From Spirosoma fluviale (GTDB taxonomy: Bacteria > Bacteroidota > Bacteroidia > Cytophagales > Cyclobacteriaceae), in the NCBI GenBank assembly GCA_945901615.1, contig CAMDLI010000011.1:1-38947 (forward strand): a stretch of DNA of 38,947 nucleotides, written 5' to 3'. The notes below the pieces were generated by a model. The model was not told the DNA's origin, searched no databases, and saw only the letters and a list, made by a program, of their open reading frames with translations. Below are positions 23,045-31,930 of the stretch, one piece after another. Every line of letters starts with the position of its first letter. Positions within the stretch are counted from its first letter, which is position 1. The position numbers and the translations under genes are program-made.

Positions 23045-25765
23045 TTATTTATATAATCCATTAAATAACATTTTGAAGGTACCATGTGCCTGTCCACGGA
23101 AGGTGATCTCGGGACCAAAGGCATACAGTTTCCCCTTACCTACCTGCGCCTCAAAGGCAGTAACCCCATGCTTTAAGTAGTTTTGTCCCCAAGCCCATCC
23201 ACTTCGAAGCGGAGGGGTTGTTCCAAACCAAGCCAAGGGCTTTACCCCTACACTAGCTGCTTCTGGAGCCAGACGAAATACAGGGCTATTTGAAAACATG
23301 ATGTCTGCTTTCTGACCCATTCCAAAATTGATTGGAGCAGCAGTATCTACTTCCATCTCCAAGACACTGCCTGGAATGTAATATTTATCCCCTGTGAGTG
23401 ACTTTTCCTTGCCATCCACAATCTCAACTAGAGCATTCGAAACAGGTAGCCCTAAAAGGTTTGCTAAGGAGGTAGCTCCTCCAGCAGTTAGAATTTGCCC
23501 TCCCCCCTCAAGAAATTTCTTCAGTTGAGGTATGGACTTGTCAATCGAAAGCCTTCCTAGCATGTGATGGTAGGTTGCAGGAACATCTTCCTTTTTAGGT
23601 TGCGCCCCAGCCCCATATCCACCCCCAGCTCCTGGCATACCAGGACCTATGAATAAGAGCACATCGTACTTTTCAGCCAGGTTGCCCCCATCGATCTCCA
23701 TTGGAAACACCTGTGCATAGTCGAAGTGGAACTGCTCCATGATCCATCTTGTCCAGCCAGAAGGCATAGAGCCTCCATAATAATCGTATAGGCCGATTCG
23801 CGCTGGTTTGATTTCTTTTGCCCCTGAAGGCATTCCTTTTGCTGCAGTAGGCTTTAATCCATAGTTACGAACTGCTAGGTCAAGTATTTTTTTGCCTGCC
23901 GCAGGAACATAAAAAGCTCCAGCTGGAATAGAGCCAGCCGCGGTTTGTGTGCGGTAAATCTTCACTTTCCCTTTGAGCAGGTCATTCACTGCTGTAAAGG
24001 AATCATTGACACGTGGATCAAGGAGGTAGCCTGCTCCTGAAGCTGCCAAGGAGGAGCCTTCTGGAGAAAGTAGTTGTCCATAAGTCACCGCCTCGAAGGG
24101 ACCATCAAAGCCTTCCATGATTCGATCTACGTCAATTCCCATCTGGAAGGCTAGCGTCCAGCCTGCAGCATCGTAAGGACGTACAGGAGGTCCACCAGGA
24201 TACTGGAAATCATTCGGGTGATCCTGAGGCTCAAACATATCGATTACGTGAGGACGGAATGCCTGAGCCGTCTTGACGATATAGGATCCCTTTGGATAAT
24301 TCTTTCCTCCTACCGTAAAATCGCTTGTAGCCTGATGCACCAAAATACCTGACTTAATCAAGGCATTCAAAAACTTGACGGCCGTAGGGAAATCCGCCTG
24401 GTCGGCAGACAGGATGTATCCTCGGGGATCTCGCTTTTCAGGATCTGCATAGACCGAGTCGTAAAAAGCCAAAGGAATACCTGATCTATTTCCGAAATAG
24501 GCCTCTTCAGGATCGTCGCCTGCGGGCTTACCCTTACTGGCCTCGAAGGAATTTTGAATAGCCTGTGCATATTTTGGATAGCGAGTCCAAGTATCCGTAT
24601 TGCCTCTTTCGATGGATTTTTTGCCCATCAAGTAGAAGTTGTAAAGCAGCTCATCCCCATGCCGCACCGCATGATTGAGTATCGCATAATTCATAGACAC
24701 CGAGTAGTCGATGGAGCGACGGAAAGGCCATGCTCCAGGAGTCACCGGAAATGGATTGCCATTATTAGGAATCAAACGATCTGGAACCAAGGGAATCGAA
24801 TAGGGAGAAGGATCTCCTACGATCTCTGTAAGGATACCAATCATATTGTGGTAGTATGGAGTGGTTCTAAGCCCTCCATTCCACCAAGTAGAAAACACGG
24901 ATCCATCCAAGCGTGCAAACCCAGGCTTTTCTTCTTGGTGCAGTCGATTGATCATGGCTGCTCCCACCGCATCTAGGCTAGTGATAATCAAAGGATCAAA
25001 AACATGGTTAAATGGATCACGGTAAGGAGGTCCAGCTACCACAGTACCGGCAGGACCTGATTGGTGGTGATTGTAAATGATTTGAGGCATCCACTCCACG
25101 TATTGCTGCATGGAAATATTGGTGGACTCCTTCATGTTGTTCATGAAAAAATCTCGGTTGTTGTCATGCCCTACATACTTCTGATACAGCACAGGGATGT
25201 TTTTATTCCGCTTGGCCTTTTCCGAAGGAAGCATGTACCAATTGGACATGATCTCCATGCCATCGGGATTCACATGCACGAGCAGGATGATGACCTCATC
25301 CAAAATTCGAAGCGTCTCCGCATCGTTTTTGGAAGCCAGTTCATAGAGCGTCTCGATCAACTGCTGTGCACCCACCACCTCATTGGCATGCAGTCCCCCA
25401 TCAATCCAGACGATGGGCTTTCCTTGACTGGAGAGTGCCTTAGCCTCGGCTTCAGAAATCTCCGCTCTACCCAATTTTCTAGAAATTTCTTGGTAGCGCG
25501 CTAAATCAGGAAAATTTTTAGGCGCAGTAATCACCAAAAGTGGTTGCTCACGACCAAACTCAGTTTGTCCAATACTACGGTATTCCACTCGATCTGAGAG
25601 CTCAGCTACTTTTTTGAAGTAGGCTTCCGTTTGCGTGAAATTGGCAAGCATGTACGGTTCACCGATGGTAAACCCAAAATGCTCCTTGGGAGTAGGAATG
25701 GTCTGCGCGAGCAAGGCTAGTGGCACAAGCAAGGCCAGCAGGATGAAAAGAACTATTTTTTTCAT
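23045..25765 (-). CDS. Large exported M14 zinc carboxypeptidase
   Basis: This 906-residue protein has a cleavable signal peptide (KKIVLFILLALLVPLALLA, residues 2-20). An M14 catalytic domain follows, with the zinc pair H126 and E129 in GGLHANEVVGAQ, VHVNPDGM (163-170), GHDNNRDFF (199-207) and a third zinc ligand in YNHHQSG (H233 or H234). A later TEIVGDPSPY probably holds the catalytic glutamate. The C-terminal third carries a second domain with glycine-rich LLFIGPGMPGAGGGYGAG and a class I glutamine amidotransferase-like character, as in other large M14 proteins of this phylum. It probably degrades peptides in the periplasm. It is transcribed alone; the divergent prs lies 287 bases away. Confidence 0.93.
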   Translation of the reverse strand: MKKIVLFILLALLVPLALLAQTIPTPKEHFGFTIGEPYMLANFTQTEAYFKKVAELSDRVEYRSIGQTEFGREQPLLVITAPKNFPDLARYQEISRKLGRAEISEAEAKALSSQGKPIVWIDGGLHANEVVGAQQLIETLYELASKNDAETLRILDEVIILLVHVNPDGMEIMSNWYMLPSEKAKRNKNIPVLYQKYVGHDNNRDFFMNNMKESTNISMQQYVEWMPQIIYNHHQSGPAGTVVAGPPYRDPFNHVFDPLIITSLDAVGAAMINRLHQEEKPGFARLDGSVFSTWWNGGLRTTPYYHNMIGILTEIVGDPSPYSIPLVPDRLIPNNGNPFPVTPGAWPFRRSIDYSVSMNYAILNHAVRHGDELLYNFYLMGKKSIERGNTDTWTRYPKYAQAIQNSFEASKGKPAGDDPEEAYFGNRSGIPLAFYDSVYADPEKRDPRGYILSADQADFPTAVKFLNALIKSGILVHQATSDFTVGGKNYPKGSYIVKTAQAFRPHVIDMFEPQDHPNDFQYPGGPPVRPYDAAGWTLAFQMGIDVDRIMEGFDGPFEAVTYGQLLSPEGSSLAASGAGYLLDPRVNDSFTAVNDLLKGKVKIYRTQTAAGSIPAGAFYVPAAGKKILDLAVRNYGLKPTAAKGMPSGAKEIKPARIGLYDYYGGSMPSGWTRWIMEQFHFDYAQVFPMEIDGGNLAEKYDVLLFIGPGMPGAGGGYGAGAQPKKEDVPATYHHMLGRLSIDKSIPQLKKFLEGGGQILTAGGATSLANLLGLPVSNALVEIVDGKEKSLTGDKYYIPGSVLEMEVDTAAPINFGMGQKADIMFSNSPVFRLAPEAASVGVKPLAWFGTTPPLRSGWAWGQNYLKHGVTAFEAQVGKGKLYAFGPEITFRGQAHGTFKMLFNGLYK

Positions 25766-25997
25766 AAATACAGTTAATTATACCTTCCCAATTTAACCCT
25801 TTGATTTGGAAAAAGTCCGAAAATTAGTCCTGCCATCCATTTTTTACAGGGTCGGAAAAATAGCAAAATGAATTGCTGAAATTAAATTCATCCGCACCAA
25901 ACGACTCTCCAATTCCAAAAAATGAGTGAGTCAAACCTAGCTTGAAATTTTTCTTTTGCCAGTAGTTTTCAGAGCACAATCCTTTCCCCAAAATCAT

Positions 25998-26005
25998 TAC
26001 TTTTG
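25998..26005 (+). promoter_or_regulatory. Possible -7 element of prs
   Basis: TACTTTTG matches the TAnnTTTG consensus 47 bases before the prs ATG. I see no TTG at the matching distance upstream, so only half of the promoter is supported. Confidence 0.4.
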
Positions 26006-26052
26006 TTTACCTATCCTTTTCCAACCTTTCTTTCAAACTCCCCTTGATTCCA

Positions 26053-26979
26053 ATGTCCGAGGTAAAAATCTTTGCAGGCTCCAATAGCATAGATTTGGCA
26101 CAAAAAATTGCCAAAAGCTATGGTAAGAAATTAGGGGAACTGACCCTATCCAGATTCAGCGATGGTGAAATGTCACCCAGCTTTGATGAATCAATTCGAG
26201 GCTGTACCGTGTTTATCATTCAAAGCACCAATCCACCGAGCGACAACTTACTGGAGCTTTGCCTTCTGATCGATGCTGCAAAACGAGCGAGCGCATACAA
26301 AGTATGTGCGGTGATCCCTTACTTTGGCTATGCGCGTCAAGACCGAAAAGACAGACCACGCGTATCCATCGCTGCCAAGCTTATTGCCAATATGCTGACC
26401 TCCGCCGGGGCGGACCGAATCATGGCTTGCGACTTGCATGCAGGGCAAATCCAAGGTTTTTTTGATATTCCTTTAGATCATTTAAATGGATCTGCTATAT
26501 TTGCACCCTATTTGAATACGCTTCGCTTAAATGACATGATTTTCGCTGCTCCCGATATGGGGGGTGTTGGAAGAGCAAGGTCTTTCGCAAAGCACTTTGA
26601 AGTAGAAATGGTAGTCTGTGATAAGCACAGAAAAAGAGCCAACGAGATCGCTTCCATGCAGGTGATTGGAGATGTAGAAAGAAAGGATGTGATTCTCGTA
26701 GATGATTTGGTGGACACTGCAGGTACTTTGTGCAAGGCTGCTCAAATCATCATAGAAAAGGGAGCCAATTCGGTACGGGCCATAGTGACACACGGGGTAC
26801 TCTCAGGAAAGGCAATTGAAAACATAGAAAATTCGATGTTGGAGGAACTAGTCATTACAGACACTATTCCATTAAAACATCCATCTTCTAAAATCAAGGT
26901 ACTGAGTGTAGGAGAATTGTTTGGCAAGGCCATACATGCAGTGACTGGTCACACCTCCATCAGTTCCTTATTTATTTAA
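26053..26979 (+). CDS. prs: Ribose-phosphate pyrophosphokinase
   Basis: Prs makes PRPP from ribose 5-phosphate and ATP, the precursor of nucleotides, histidine and tryptophan. The N-terminal half shows KIFAGSNSIDLAQKIA, SRFSDGEMSPSFDESIRG, PYFGYARQDRK and ACDLHAGQIQGFF. The PRPP-binding loop VDDLVDTAGT lies near residue 218. I choose the ATG at 26053 (308 residues) rather than the TTG nine bases upstream, because it gives the usual N terminus. The rplY gene follows after 23 bases with no terminator between, so the two form an operon, an order common in many bacteria. Confidence 0.97.
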   Translation: MSEVKIFAGSNSIDLAQKIAKSYGKKLGELTLSRFSDGEMSPSFDESIRGCTVFIIQSTNPPSDNLLELCLLIDAAKRASAYKVCAVIPYFGYARQDRKDRPRVSIAAKLIANMLTSAGADRIMACDLHAGQIQGFFDIPLDHLNGSAIFAPYLNTLRLNDMIFAAPDMGGVGRARSFAKHFEVEMVVCDKHRKRANEIASMQVIGDVERKDVILVDDLVDTAGTLCKAAQIIIEKGANSVRAIVTHGVLSGKAIENIENSMLEELVITDTIPLKHPSSKIKVLSVGELFGKAIHAVTGHTSISSLFI

Positions 26980-27002
26980 AACCAATTTTAAAATACAAAT
27001 AC

Positions 27003-27575
27003 ATGAAAACACTAGAGATTATAGGGTTTAAAAGAGCAAATCTCGACAGTGCTGCTTTGAATGAAATCAGAGATGCCGGCAATGTTCCCTGCGTAGTTTA
27101 TGGACCAGGCATTCCTGATCAAGTACATTTCTATTCCCCAGCGATTCTTTTTAGAGACCTGATTTACACGCCAGATGTTCACCTTGTTGAGTTGAACATT
27201 GAAGGCAGAATCATCAAGGCAGTCTTGAAAGAAGCACAGTTTCACCCAGTGAGTGAAGTATTGCTTCATGCAGACTTCATGGCCTACACCAACGACAAGA
27301 CCATCAAATTTGAAATTCCTATCAAAGTAGAAGGAAGTTCACCTGGTATCGCAAAAGGTGGTAAACTAGAGTTCAAAACCAGAAAACTAAAAGTAAAAGG
27401 ATTGGCTCAAACCCTTCCTGATTTCATAGTAGTAGATATTTCTAACCTAGACCTTGGCAAATCATTCAAGGTGGGTGAAGTAAAGGCAGAAGGATTCGAG
27501 ATTTTAACCTCTCCAAACGTGTCCATCGTCACCATCGGTGTTCCAAGAGCACTTCGTGGAAAGAAAGGAGAATAA
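27003..27575 (+). CDS. rplY: 50S ribosomal protein L25 (CTC/TL5 type)
   Basis: L25 binds 5S rRNA. This 190-residue form has the N-terminal L25 domain (about residues 1-92, with GNVPCVVYGP and VLLHADFMAY) and the additional C-terminal beta domain of the CTC/TL5 type (from about 95 to 185, with KVEGSSPGIAKGGKLE and IVTIGVPRAL). It is the second gene of prs-rplY. A clear terminator at 27598-27626 separates it from pth. Confidence 0.96.
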   Translation: MKTLEIIGFKRANLDSAALNEIRDAGNVPCVVYGPGIPDQVHFYSPAILFRDLIYTPDVHLVELNIEGRIIKAVLKEAQFHPVSEVLLHADFMAYTNDKTIKFEIPIKVEGSSPGIAKGGKLEFKTRKLKVKGLAQTLPDFIVVDISNLDLGKSFKVGEVKAEGFEILTSPNVSIVTIGVPRALRGKKGE

Positions 27576-27597
27576 TTCTTTCTTTCCTCTTTTTGAA

Positions 27598-27626
27598 ATC
27601 CTGCTCTTTACCGAGCAGGATTTTTT
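27598..27626 (+). terminator. Terminator between rplY and pth
   Basis: ATCCTGCTC (27598-27606) pairs with GAGCAGGAT (27613-27621) around six bases, followed by a T run to 27626. It lies only 28 bases before the pth ATG, so pth needs read-through or a promoter inside this stretch. Confidence 0.9.
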
Positions 27627-27653
27627 ATTTTTACCCAGTTGAATCCTTATTTT

Positions 27654-28214
27654 ATGAATTATTTATTGGTCGGATTAGGGAATATTGGCCCCGAATACGA
27701 ATTGACTCGACATAATATTGGTTTCCTTACGCTGGACCGTCTCGCGGATAAAGAGAACGCGGCCTGGAAAAACGATCGCCTGGCCTTCAAAAGTGAGTTC
27801 AAACACAAAGGCAGGACAATCCATCTGATCAAGCCCACCACCTACATGAATTTGAGTGGAAAGGCAGTCAATTACTGGATGAAAATCTTAGCTATTCCCA
27901 AAGAAAACATCCTTGTCCTCGTAGACGATGTGGCCATCCCATTTGAAAAATTACGGATGCGACCGAAAGGAAGTGCTGCAGGACATAATGGACTCAAAAA
28001 TATTGAAGAACTATGCGGAGGACAGGACTATCCACGCCTTCGCATGGGTATTGGAGACAATTTTCCCAAAGGAAGGCAGGTAGACTACGTTTTAGGCAGG
28101 TTTACCCAAGAGGAACTCGCTGCACTACCCACGATCATGGACAAAGCCATCTCCATGTCTCTGGGATTTTGTACGATGGGAATCGCACAGACAATGACCC
28201 AATTCAACGATTGA
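27654..28214 (+). CDS. pth: Peptidyl-tRNA hydrolase
   Basis: Pth frees tRNAs from peptidyl-tRNAs that drop off the ribosome. The sequence begins MNYLLVGLGNIGPEYELTRH with N10 and catalytic H20. IKPTTYMNLSG, VLVDDVAIPFEKLRMRPKGS and AAGHNGLKNI follow, all family signatures. The ATG at 27654 gives 186 residues; a TTG 15 bases upstream would add five residues before the conserved start and is rejected. The rplY terminator lies just upstream. The SAM riboswitch leader of metZ follows. Confidence 0.96.
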   Translation: MNYLLVGLGNIGPEYELTRHNIGFLTLDRLADKENAAWKNDRLAFKSEFKHKGRTIHLIKPTTYMNLSGKAVNYWMKILAIPKENILVLVDDVAIPFEKLRMRPKGSAAGHNGLKNIEELCGGQDYPRLRMGIGDNFPKGRQVDYVLGRFTQEELAALPTIMDKAISMSLGFCTMGIAQTMTQFND

Positions 28215-28226
28215 TTTTTTAGGAAT

Positions 28227-28257
28227 TTGGAATTCCGATTCTATCCTTATTTATTTG
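28227..28257 (+). promoter_or_regulatory. Likely promoter of the metZ leader
   Basis: TTG at 28227-28229, a 20-base spacer and TTTATTTG at 28250-28257 fit the Bacteroidota promoter with one mismatch. Transcription would start near 28263, about 20 bases before the aptamer. Confidence 0.55.
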
Positions 28258-28280
28258 TATCCTTTCAGGTACTATTTTAT

Positions 28281-28402
28281 AAAGAAGAGGCGAGAGAATA
28301 GGCTCAATGACCCTCTGGCAACCAGCTCCACTGTAGAGCAAGGTGCCAAAACCTACCCTTAGCGGGAACTATAAATTGGCGTAACTCACTCTACCCCTCT
28401 TT
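28281..28402 (+). promoter_or_regulatory. SAM-I (S-box) riboswitch
   Basis: The S-box core is visible: CAATGACCCTCTGGCAACC followed by AAGGTGCCAAAACCTACC, equivalent to GATGAAACCCGGCAACC and GGTGCTAATTCC of the family. The closing stem P1 pairs AAGAGG (28285-28290) with CCTCTT (28396-28401). A hairpin at 28422-28446 (GGGAAATTTC with GAAATT-g-TCCC) lies between aptamer and start codon; it has no T run and stands directly before a GGAG at 28448, so translational control is more likely than termination. It senses S-adenosylmethionine upstream of a methionine synthesis gene. Confidence 0.88.
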
Positions 28403-28471
28403 CTGGTTCATCTACTGCTTTGGGAAATTTCTTTTGAAATTGTCCCCGGAGCTTAATTTACTCGAACCTAT

Positions 28472-29638
28472 ATGTCACACTTCGAAACCGATGCCATCCG
28501 CATTCAACAGCGTTCCAACCAACGGGAACACTCCTCTGCACTTTACCTGAGCTCAAGCTTTGTCTTTGAATCCGCAGAGGAAGCTCGCGCCATGTTTGCG
28601 GAAGAAATACAGGGGAATATTTATTCCCGCTACTCCAACCCCAACTCCTCGGACCTCATTGAAAAGGTTTGCAGTGCCGAAGGGACAGAAGATGGCATAG
28701 CCACCGCCTCCGGCATGGCAGCCATGTTTGGAAGTATCGCCTCCCTACTCCAGCAAGGAGATCATATTTTGGCTTCCCGCTCACTTTTTGGCTCTACCCA
28801 CCAGTTATTGACCCGAGTGTTTCCCAAATGGGGCATAACCTCCACCTATGGAGATATTTCGGATTATCAAAATTGGGAACAGCTGCTGCAACCCAACACC
28901 AAAATGCTTTTTCTTGAAACCCCCTCCAACCCAGGTCTTGAGATCATCGACCTGGAATGGGCTGGAAAGTTTGCCGAAGCGCATGGCCTTATCTTGGTGG
29001 TGGACAATTGCTTTGCCACACCCTACCTACAGCAGCCCGCCAAGTGGGGCGCGCACCTAGTCACTCACAGTGCCACCAAATACATCGATGGGCAAGGCAG
29101 GGTGCTAGGAGGTTTGATACTTGGAAAAAAGGAGCTGATCAACGAAGTTCGTTTTTTTACCCGCCACACCGGCCCTTCACTTTCCCCCTTCAATGCTTGG
29201 ATCCTATCCAAAAGCATGGAAACACTGGCCCTTCGCATGGACCGACACTGCGAAAATGCAGAAAAAGTGGCTCGATATTTTGAAGGCTGCCCGCACCTCG
29301 AAAAGGTAAACTACCCCTTTCTCCCTTCCCATGCGCAGCACGACTTGGCCATCAAACAGATGAAAGCTGGGGGAGGTATTCTCACATTGACCGTAAAAGG
29401 AGGTCTGCAAAGAGCACAACGCTTCATTGACAAGTTACAGATGATCTCCATTACGCCCAACCTAGGCGATAGCCGAAGCATCGTTACGCATCCTACCTCC
29501 ACTACCCACAGCAAGCTTAGCGCTGAGGAGCGGCAGAAAGTAGGAATCACGGATGGCCTTATTCGGCTCTCTGTAGGATTGGAACATTACGAGGACATAC
29601 TCAAGGATGTGGAGCGCGCCCTGGAACAGTCCAAGTGA
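28472..29638 (+). CDS. metZ: O-succinylhomoserine sulfhydrylase (MetZ type)
   Basis: This PLP enzyme of the Cys/Met metabolism family makes homocysteine from an activated homoserine and sulfide. The 388 residues show YSRYSNPNSSDLIEKV, ATASGMAAMFGSI, FLETPSNPGLEI, VVDNCFATPYLQQP, the PLP-lysine motif THSATKYIDGQGR and a final RLSVGLEHYEDI. The IDGQGR sequence and overall length fit MetZ rather than the longer MetY. A SAM riboswitch precedes it, which supports a role in methionine synthesis. No further met gene follows on this strand in the window. Whether succinyl- or acetyl-homoserine is used is not certain. Confidence 0.93.
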   Translation: MSHFETDAIRIQQRSNQREHSSALYLSSSFVFESAEEARAMFAEEIQGNIYSRYSNPNSSDLIEKVCSAEGTEDGIATASGMAAMFGSIASLLQQGDHILASRSLFGSTHQLLTRVFPKWGITSTYGDISDYQNWEQLLQPNTKMLFLETPSNPGLEIIDLEWAGKFAEAHGLILVVDNCFATPYLQQPAKWGAHLVTHSATKYIDGQGRVLGGLILGKKELINEVRFFTRHTGPSLSPFNAWILSKSMETLALRMDRHCENAEKVARYFEGCPHLEKVNYPFLPSHAQHDLAIKQMKAGGGILTLTVKGGLQRAQRFIDKLQMISITPNLGDSRSIVTHPTSTTHSKLSAEERQKVGITDGLIRLSVGLEHYEDILKDVERALEQSK

Positions 29639-29643
29639 TAGCG

Positions 29644-31191
29644 CTACCGTAATTGATTTCTAAGGACCAAAAATGGCCTCCATGGGCGGTCAGGCGCCTT
29701 GTACAACTGATCAAACGCAAAAGTACCTAAGATGAGATCAACATCTCCATCTAGGTCTAGATCCCCTTTGGTGAGCGTAAGAAAATGATCTTCTACCTGC
29801 TCCTTCAAGGTCGATGGAGTAAACTTGCCGCCTGCACTTTGCTTGAAATAAATGACATGCTGGTAGTCCACCTGCCGTAGATCAGGGAAAAAGGAGAGCG
29901 TCACGATATCTACGAAGCCATCTTGATCAAAATCCCCAAGCTCCAGTCCACTGGCACCATACATGGGATAAAACCAAGATTCTTGATACTTCCCTTTGTC
30001 ATCACGCTTAAAAATCCGGAGACCGTGGTAGGACTTGAAAATTTGACTTTGGTCCGCATTGTCTCCATTTACCAGAATGATTTCGGGCTCCCCATCCTTA
30101 TTGATGTCCTCAAATCGAAAATCACTGGATCCAAAGGCAGGATGAAATGCCAGTAGCTGCTTTTCTTTAAAATCCCCTTTCCCCAAATTTTCATAGAGCG
30201 AGAGTCCCTCCTTGGCTTGAGAAAATAGGACCATCAGGTCCAAATCCCCATCCTTATCGTAATCCACCGCAATGGAACGCCTTGCTCCTGGATCCTTCTT
30301 CAAGATTACCTCGGTAAACCCATTCGGCTTACTTAAAAAAACGCTCAGCTTCCCAACATGATTTCCAAATTGGCAGATCACATAATCCTTTTTGCCATCC
30401 CCATTCCAATCAGCCACTTCCATATCCATGGGCCGCATCAGCTGATCGATGCGAGGCACTTCTTCCCAACTCGTACCCTTTAAGTTGAACGTGGATAAAA
30501 GTCCAATCGAGTCATTGGATGGATCCATCTTTCCCATGGAAATCAAATCAAAGGAAGATGGGGAGTTCCAAATGAGATCCACTGGAGCCACTCGGGTAGG
30601 CAAGGAATCGATTTGCTTAAACTTATTTTTTGAATCCAATCGATAAATAGCCCTAAAACGATCCCCAACCCACAAATCCCCCGTTTGCGGATGAATGCGA
30701 AGCAAGGTAGTCAGGCTAGATCGTATCGCTGAGAAGACAGGCACCTCTAGCGTGAATCCAGGGATTCCTGCCTGAGGACGCTCCTTCTTTGCTTGAGGCA
30801 ATGGAGTGACCGGTGCATTTTCTAGGTAATAGGCTTCTAGCTTTTTCCAGTTTTCATGCGTGATGTAGGGTACTTTGGAGTAAATCCCTTCAGGCACCCC
30901 TTCGTCTTCCGGCATAGCAGTACCAAAATCCTCTTCTAGGTACAAGCCCATTCGCTTGCGCATATCGGGCAGCAAGGTGGCCCAAGTTTTCTGGTCCAAC
31001 ACACTTGGATCTGGCATCAGGTGACAGGCAGCACAGTATCCTTTGGCAAGCTGCTCACCCGAAAGGTCCAAATCTGATTGGGATAGCTGGTAAAGGCTGG
31101 GAGGAGGTTGCTTCCGCTCTGTTAGGGGTTCGCAACCCCAAACTATCGCCAAAAGAACAGTACAGAAAATACCAATCTGTCTCATAGCCAA
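29644..31191 (-). CDS. Heme c and VCBS/FG-GAP repeat lipoprotein
   Basis: The 515 residues begin with a lipoprotein signal ending at C20 (IVWGC). A short cytochrome-like segment has a heme c site CAACH (53-57), with possible axial methionines in LLPDMRKRMG. From about residue 140 to the end lie FG-GAP/VCBS repeats with calcium-binding DxDxDGxxD loops (DWNGDGKKD, DYDKDGDLD, DINKDGEPE, DFDQDGFVD, DLDLDGDVD), likely a beta propeller. It is probably exported to the cell surface or periplasm. It starts one base after the cutC stop and ends the asparaginase-cutC operon. The substrate or partner is unknown; M3 is an alternative start. Confidence 0.88.
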   Translation of the reverse strand: MAMRQIGIFCTVLLAIVWGCEPLTERKQPPPSLYQLSQSDLDLSGEQLAKGYCAACHLMPDPSVLDQKTWATLLPDMRKRMGLYLEEDFGTAMPEDEGVPEGIYSKVPYITHENWKKLEAYYLENAPVTPLPQAKKERPQAGIPGFTLEVPVFSAIRSSLTTLLRIHPQTGDLWVGDRFRAIYRLDSKNKFKQIDSLPTRVAPVDLIWNSPSSFDLISMGKMDPSNDSIGLLSTFNLKGTSWEEVPRIDQLMRPMDMEVADWNGDGKKDYVICQFGNHVGKLSVFLSKPNGFTEVILKKDPGARRSIAVDYDKDGDLDLMVLFSQAKEGLSLYENLGKGDFKEKQLLAFHPAFGSSDFRFEDINKDGEPEIILVNGDNADQSQIFKSYHGLRIFKRDDKGKYQESWFYPMYGASGLELGDFDQDGFVDIVTLSFFPDLRQVDYQHVIYFKQSAGGKFTPSTLKEQVEDHFLTLTKGDLDLDGDVDLILGTFAFDQLYKAPDRPWRPFLVLRNQLR

Positions 31192-31192
31192 C

Positions 31193-31930
31193 CTACAGGA
31201 CTGATTTGAATTCTTCTACCACCGCAGGATCTATCCCAAAAATAGTCGAATAGTCTAAGGCTGTGGAAGAAAAGGAAAGTTCCGGCTTCGTAAACTGATT
31301 GCTGCTCGCTTTGGGCAACTTGCAAGAAGCGTGGATTTCTTTAAGGTAGCCCGTTGCTTTCAAGGCCGGGACATGAGAAGGCTTTAGCCCACCTCCTGGC
31401 ATGACAATCAGTTGGTCTTTTGCCAAATTCAGCAATTCAACCACCTGGTCTAGCCCTTCGCTAAGGGAATTTTTACCTCCAGAAGTAAGCACCCGTTGAA
31501 AACCCAGCTGCATAATTTTCTTTAGGGATTCTTGAAGATTTGCCGAAGCATCAATTGCTCTATGGAAGGTGCAAGGCTTGGAAGCGGCCGCGCGAACTAG
31601 AAATTCGCAAGCGGATTCATTGACTGCACCCTGAGGATCTAATACGCCGAATACAAAGCCATCTGCCCCAAGGTCAGCCAAGAGCTGCATGTCGTGCTTC
31701 ATGACCAATAGCTCCTTGGAGGAATAGACAAAATCACCGCCACGAGGACGAATCATAACAAAAATGGGGAGATCGAGCTCAGTCTTCAAAAAGCGAAGCA
31801 TCCCTGCACTGGGGGTTTCCCCACCTTCAGGGAAGTTGGCACACAATTCCAGACGATCAATCCCTTGCTGAGCGGCTTCCATAGCAGCCTGCACATTAAA
31901 AACAGGAGCTTCTAAAAGAATGCTACTCAT
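31193..31930 (-). CDS. cutC: CutC family protein
   Basis: CutC proteins are TIM barrels once linked to copper tolerance; their enzyme activity is still unclear. The 245 residues have the family signatures LLEAPVFNVQAAMEAAQQGI, DRLELCANFPEGGETPSAG, IFVMIRPRGGDFVYS, TFHRAIDAS and RVLTSGGK. The N-terminal cysteine of the LELCAN motif is present. It overlaps the upstream asparaginase gene by four bases (ATGA) and is followed by the heme/VCBS lipoprotein gene after one base. Copper binding is not evident from visible motifs. Its place in a hydrolase operon suggests a metabolic rather than a copper role, by inference. Confidence 0.94.
   Translation of the reverse strand: MSSILLEAPVFNVQAAMEAAQQGIDRLELCANFPEGGETPSAGMLRFLKTELDLPIFVMIRPRGGDFVYSSKELLVMKHDMQLLADLGADGFVFGVLDPQGAVNESACEFLVRAAASKPCTFHRAIDASANLQESLKKIMQLGFQRVLTSGGKNSLSEGLDQVVELLNLAKDQLIVMPGGGLKPSHVPALKATGYLKEIHASCKLPKASSNQFTKPELSFSSTALDYSTIFGIDPAVVEEFKSVL

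Noticed and set aside
24554-24976. 140-codon frame antisense to the M14 peptidase gene
   Set aside because: It is rich in His, Arg and Ile as expected for an antisense shadow, and the sense strand holds conserved zinc-site motifs.
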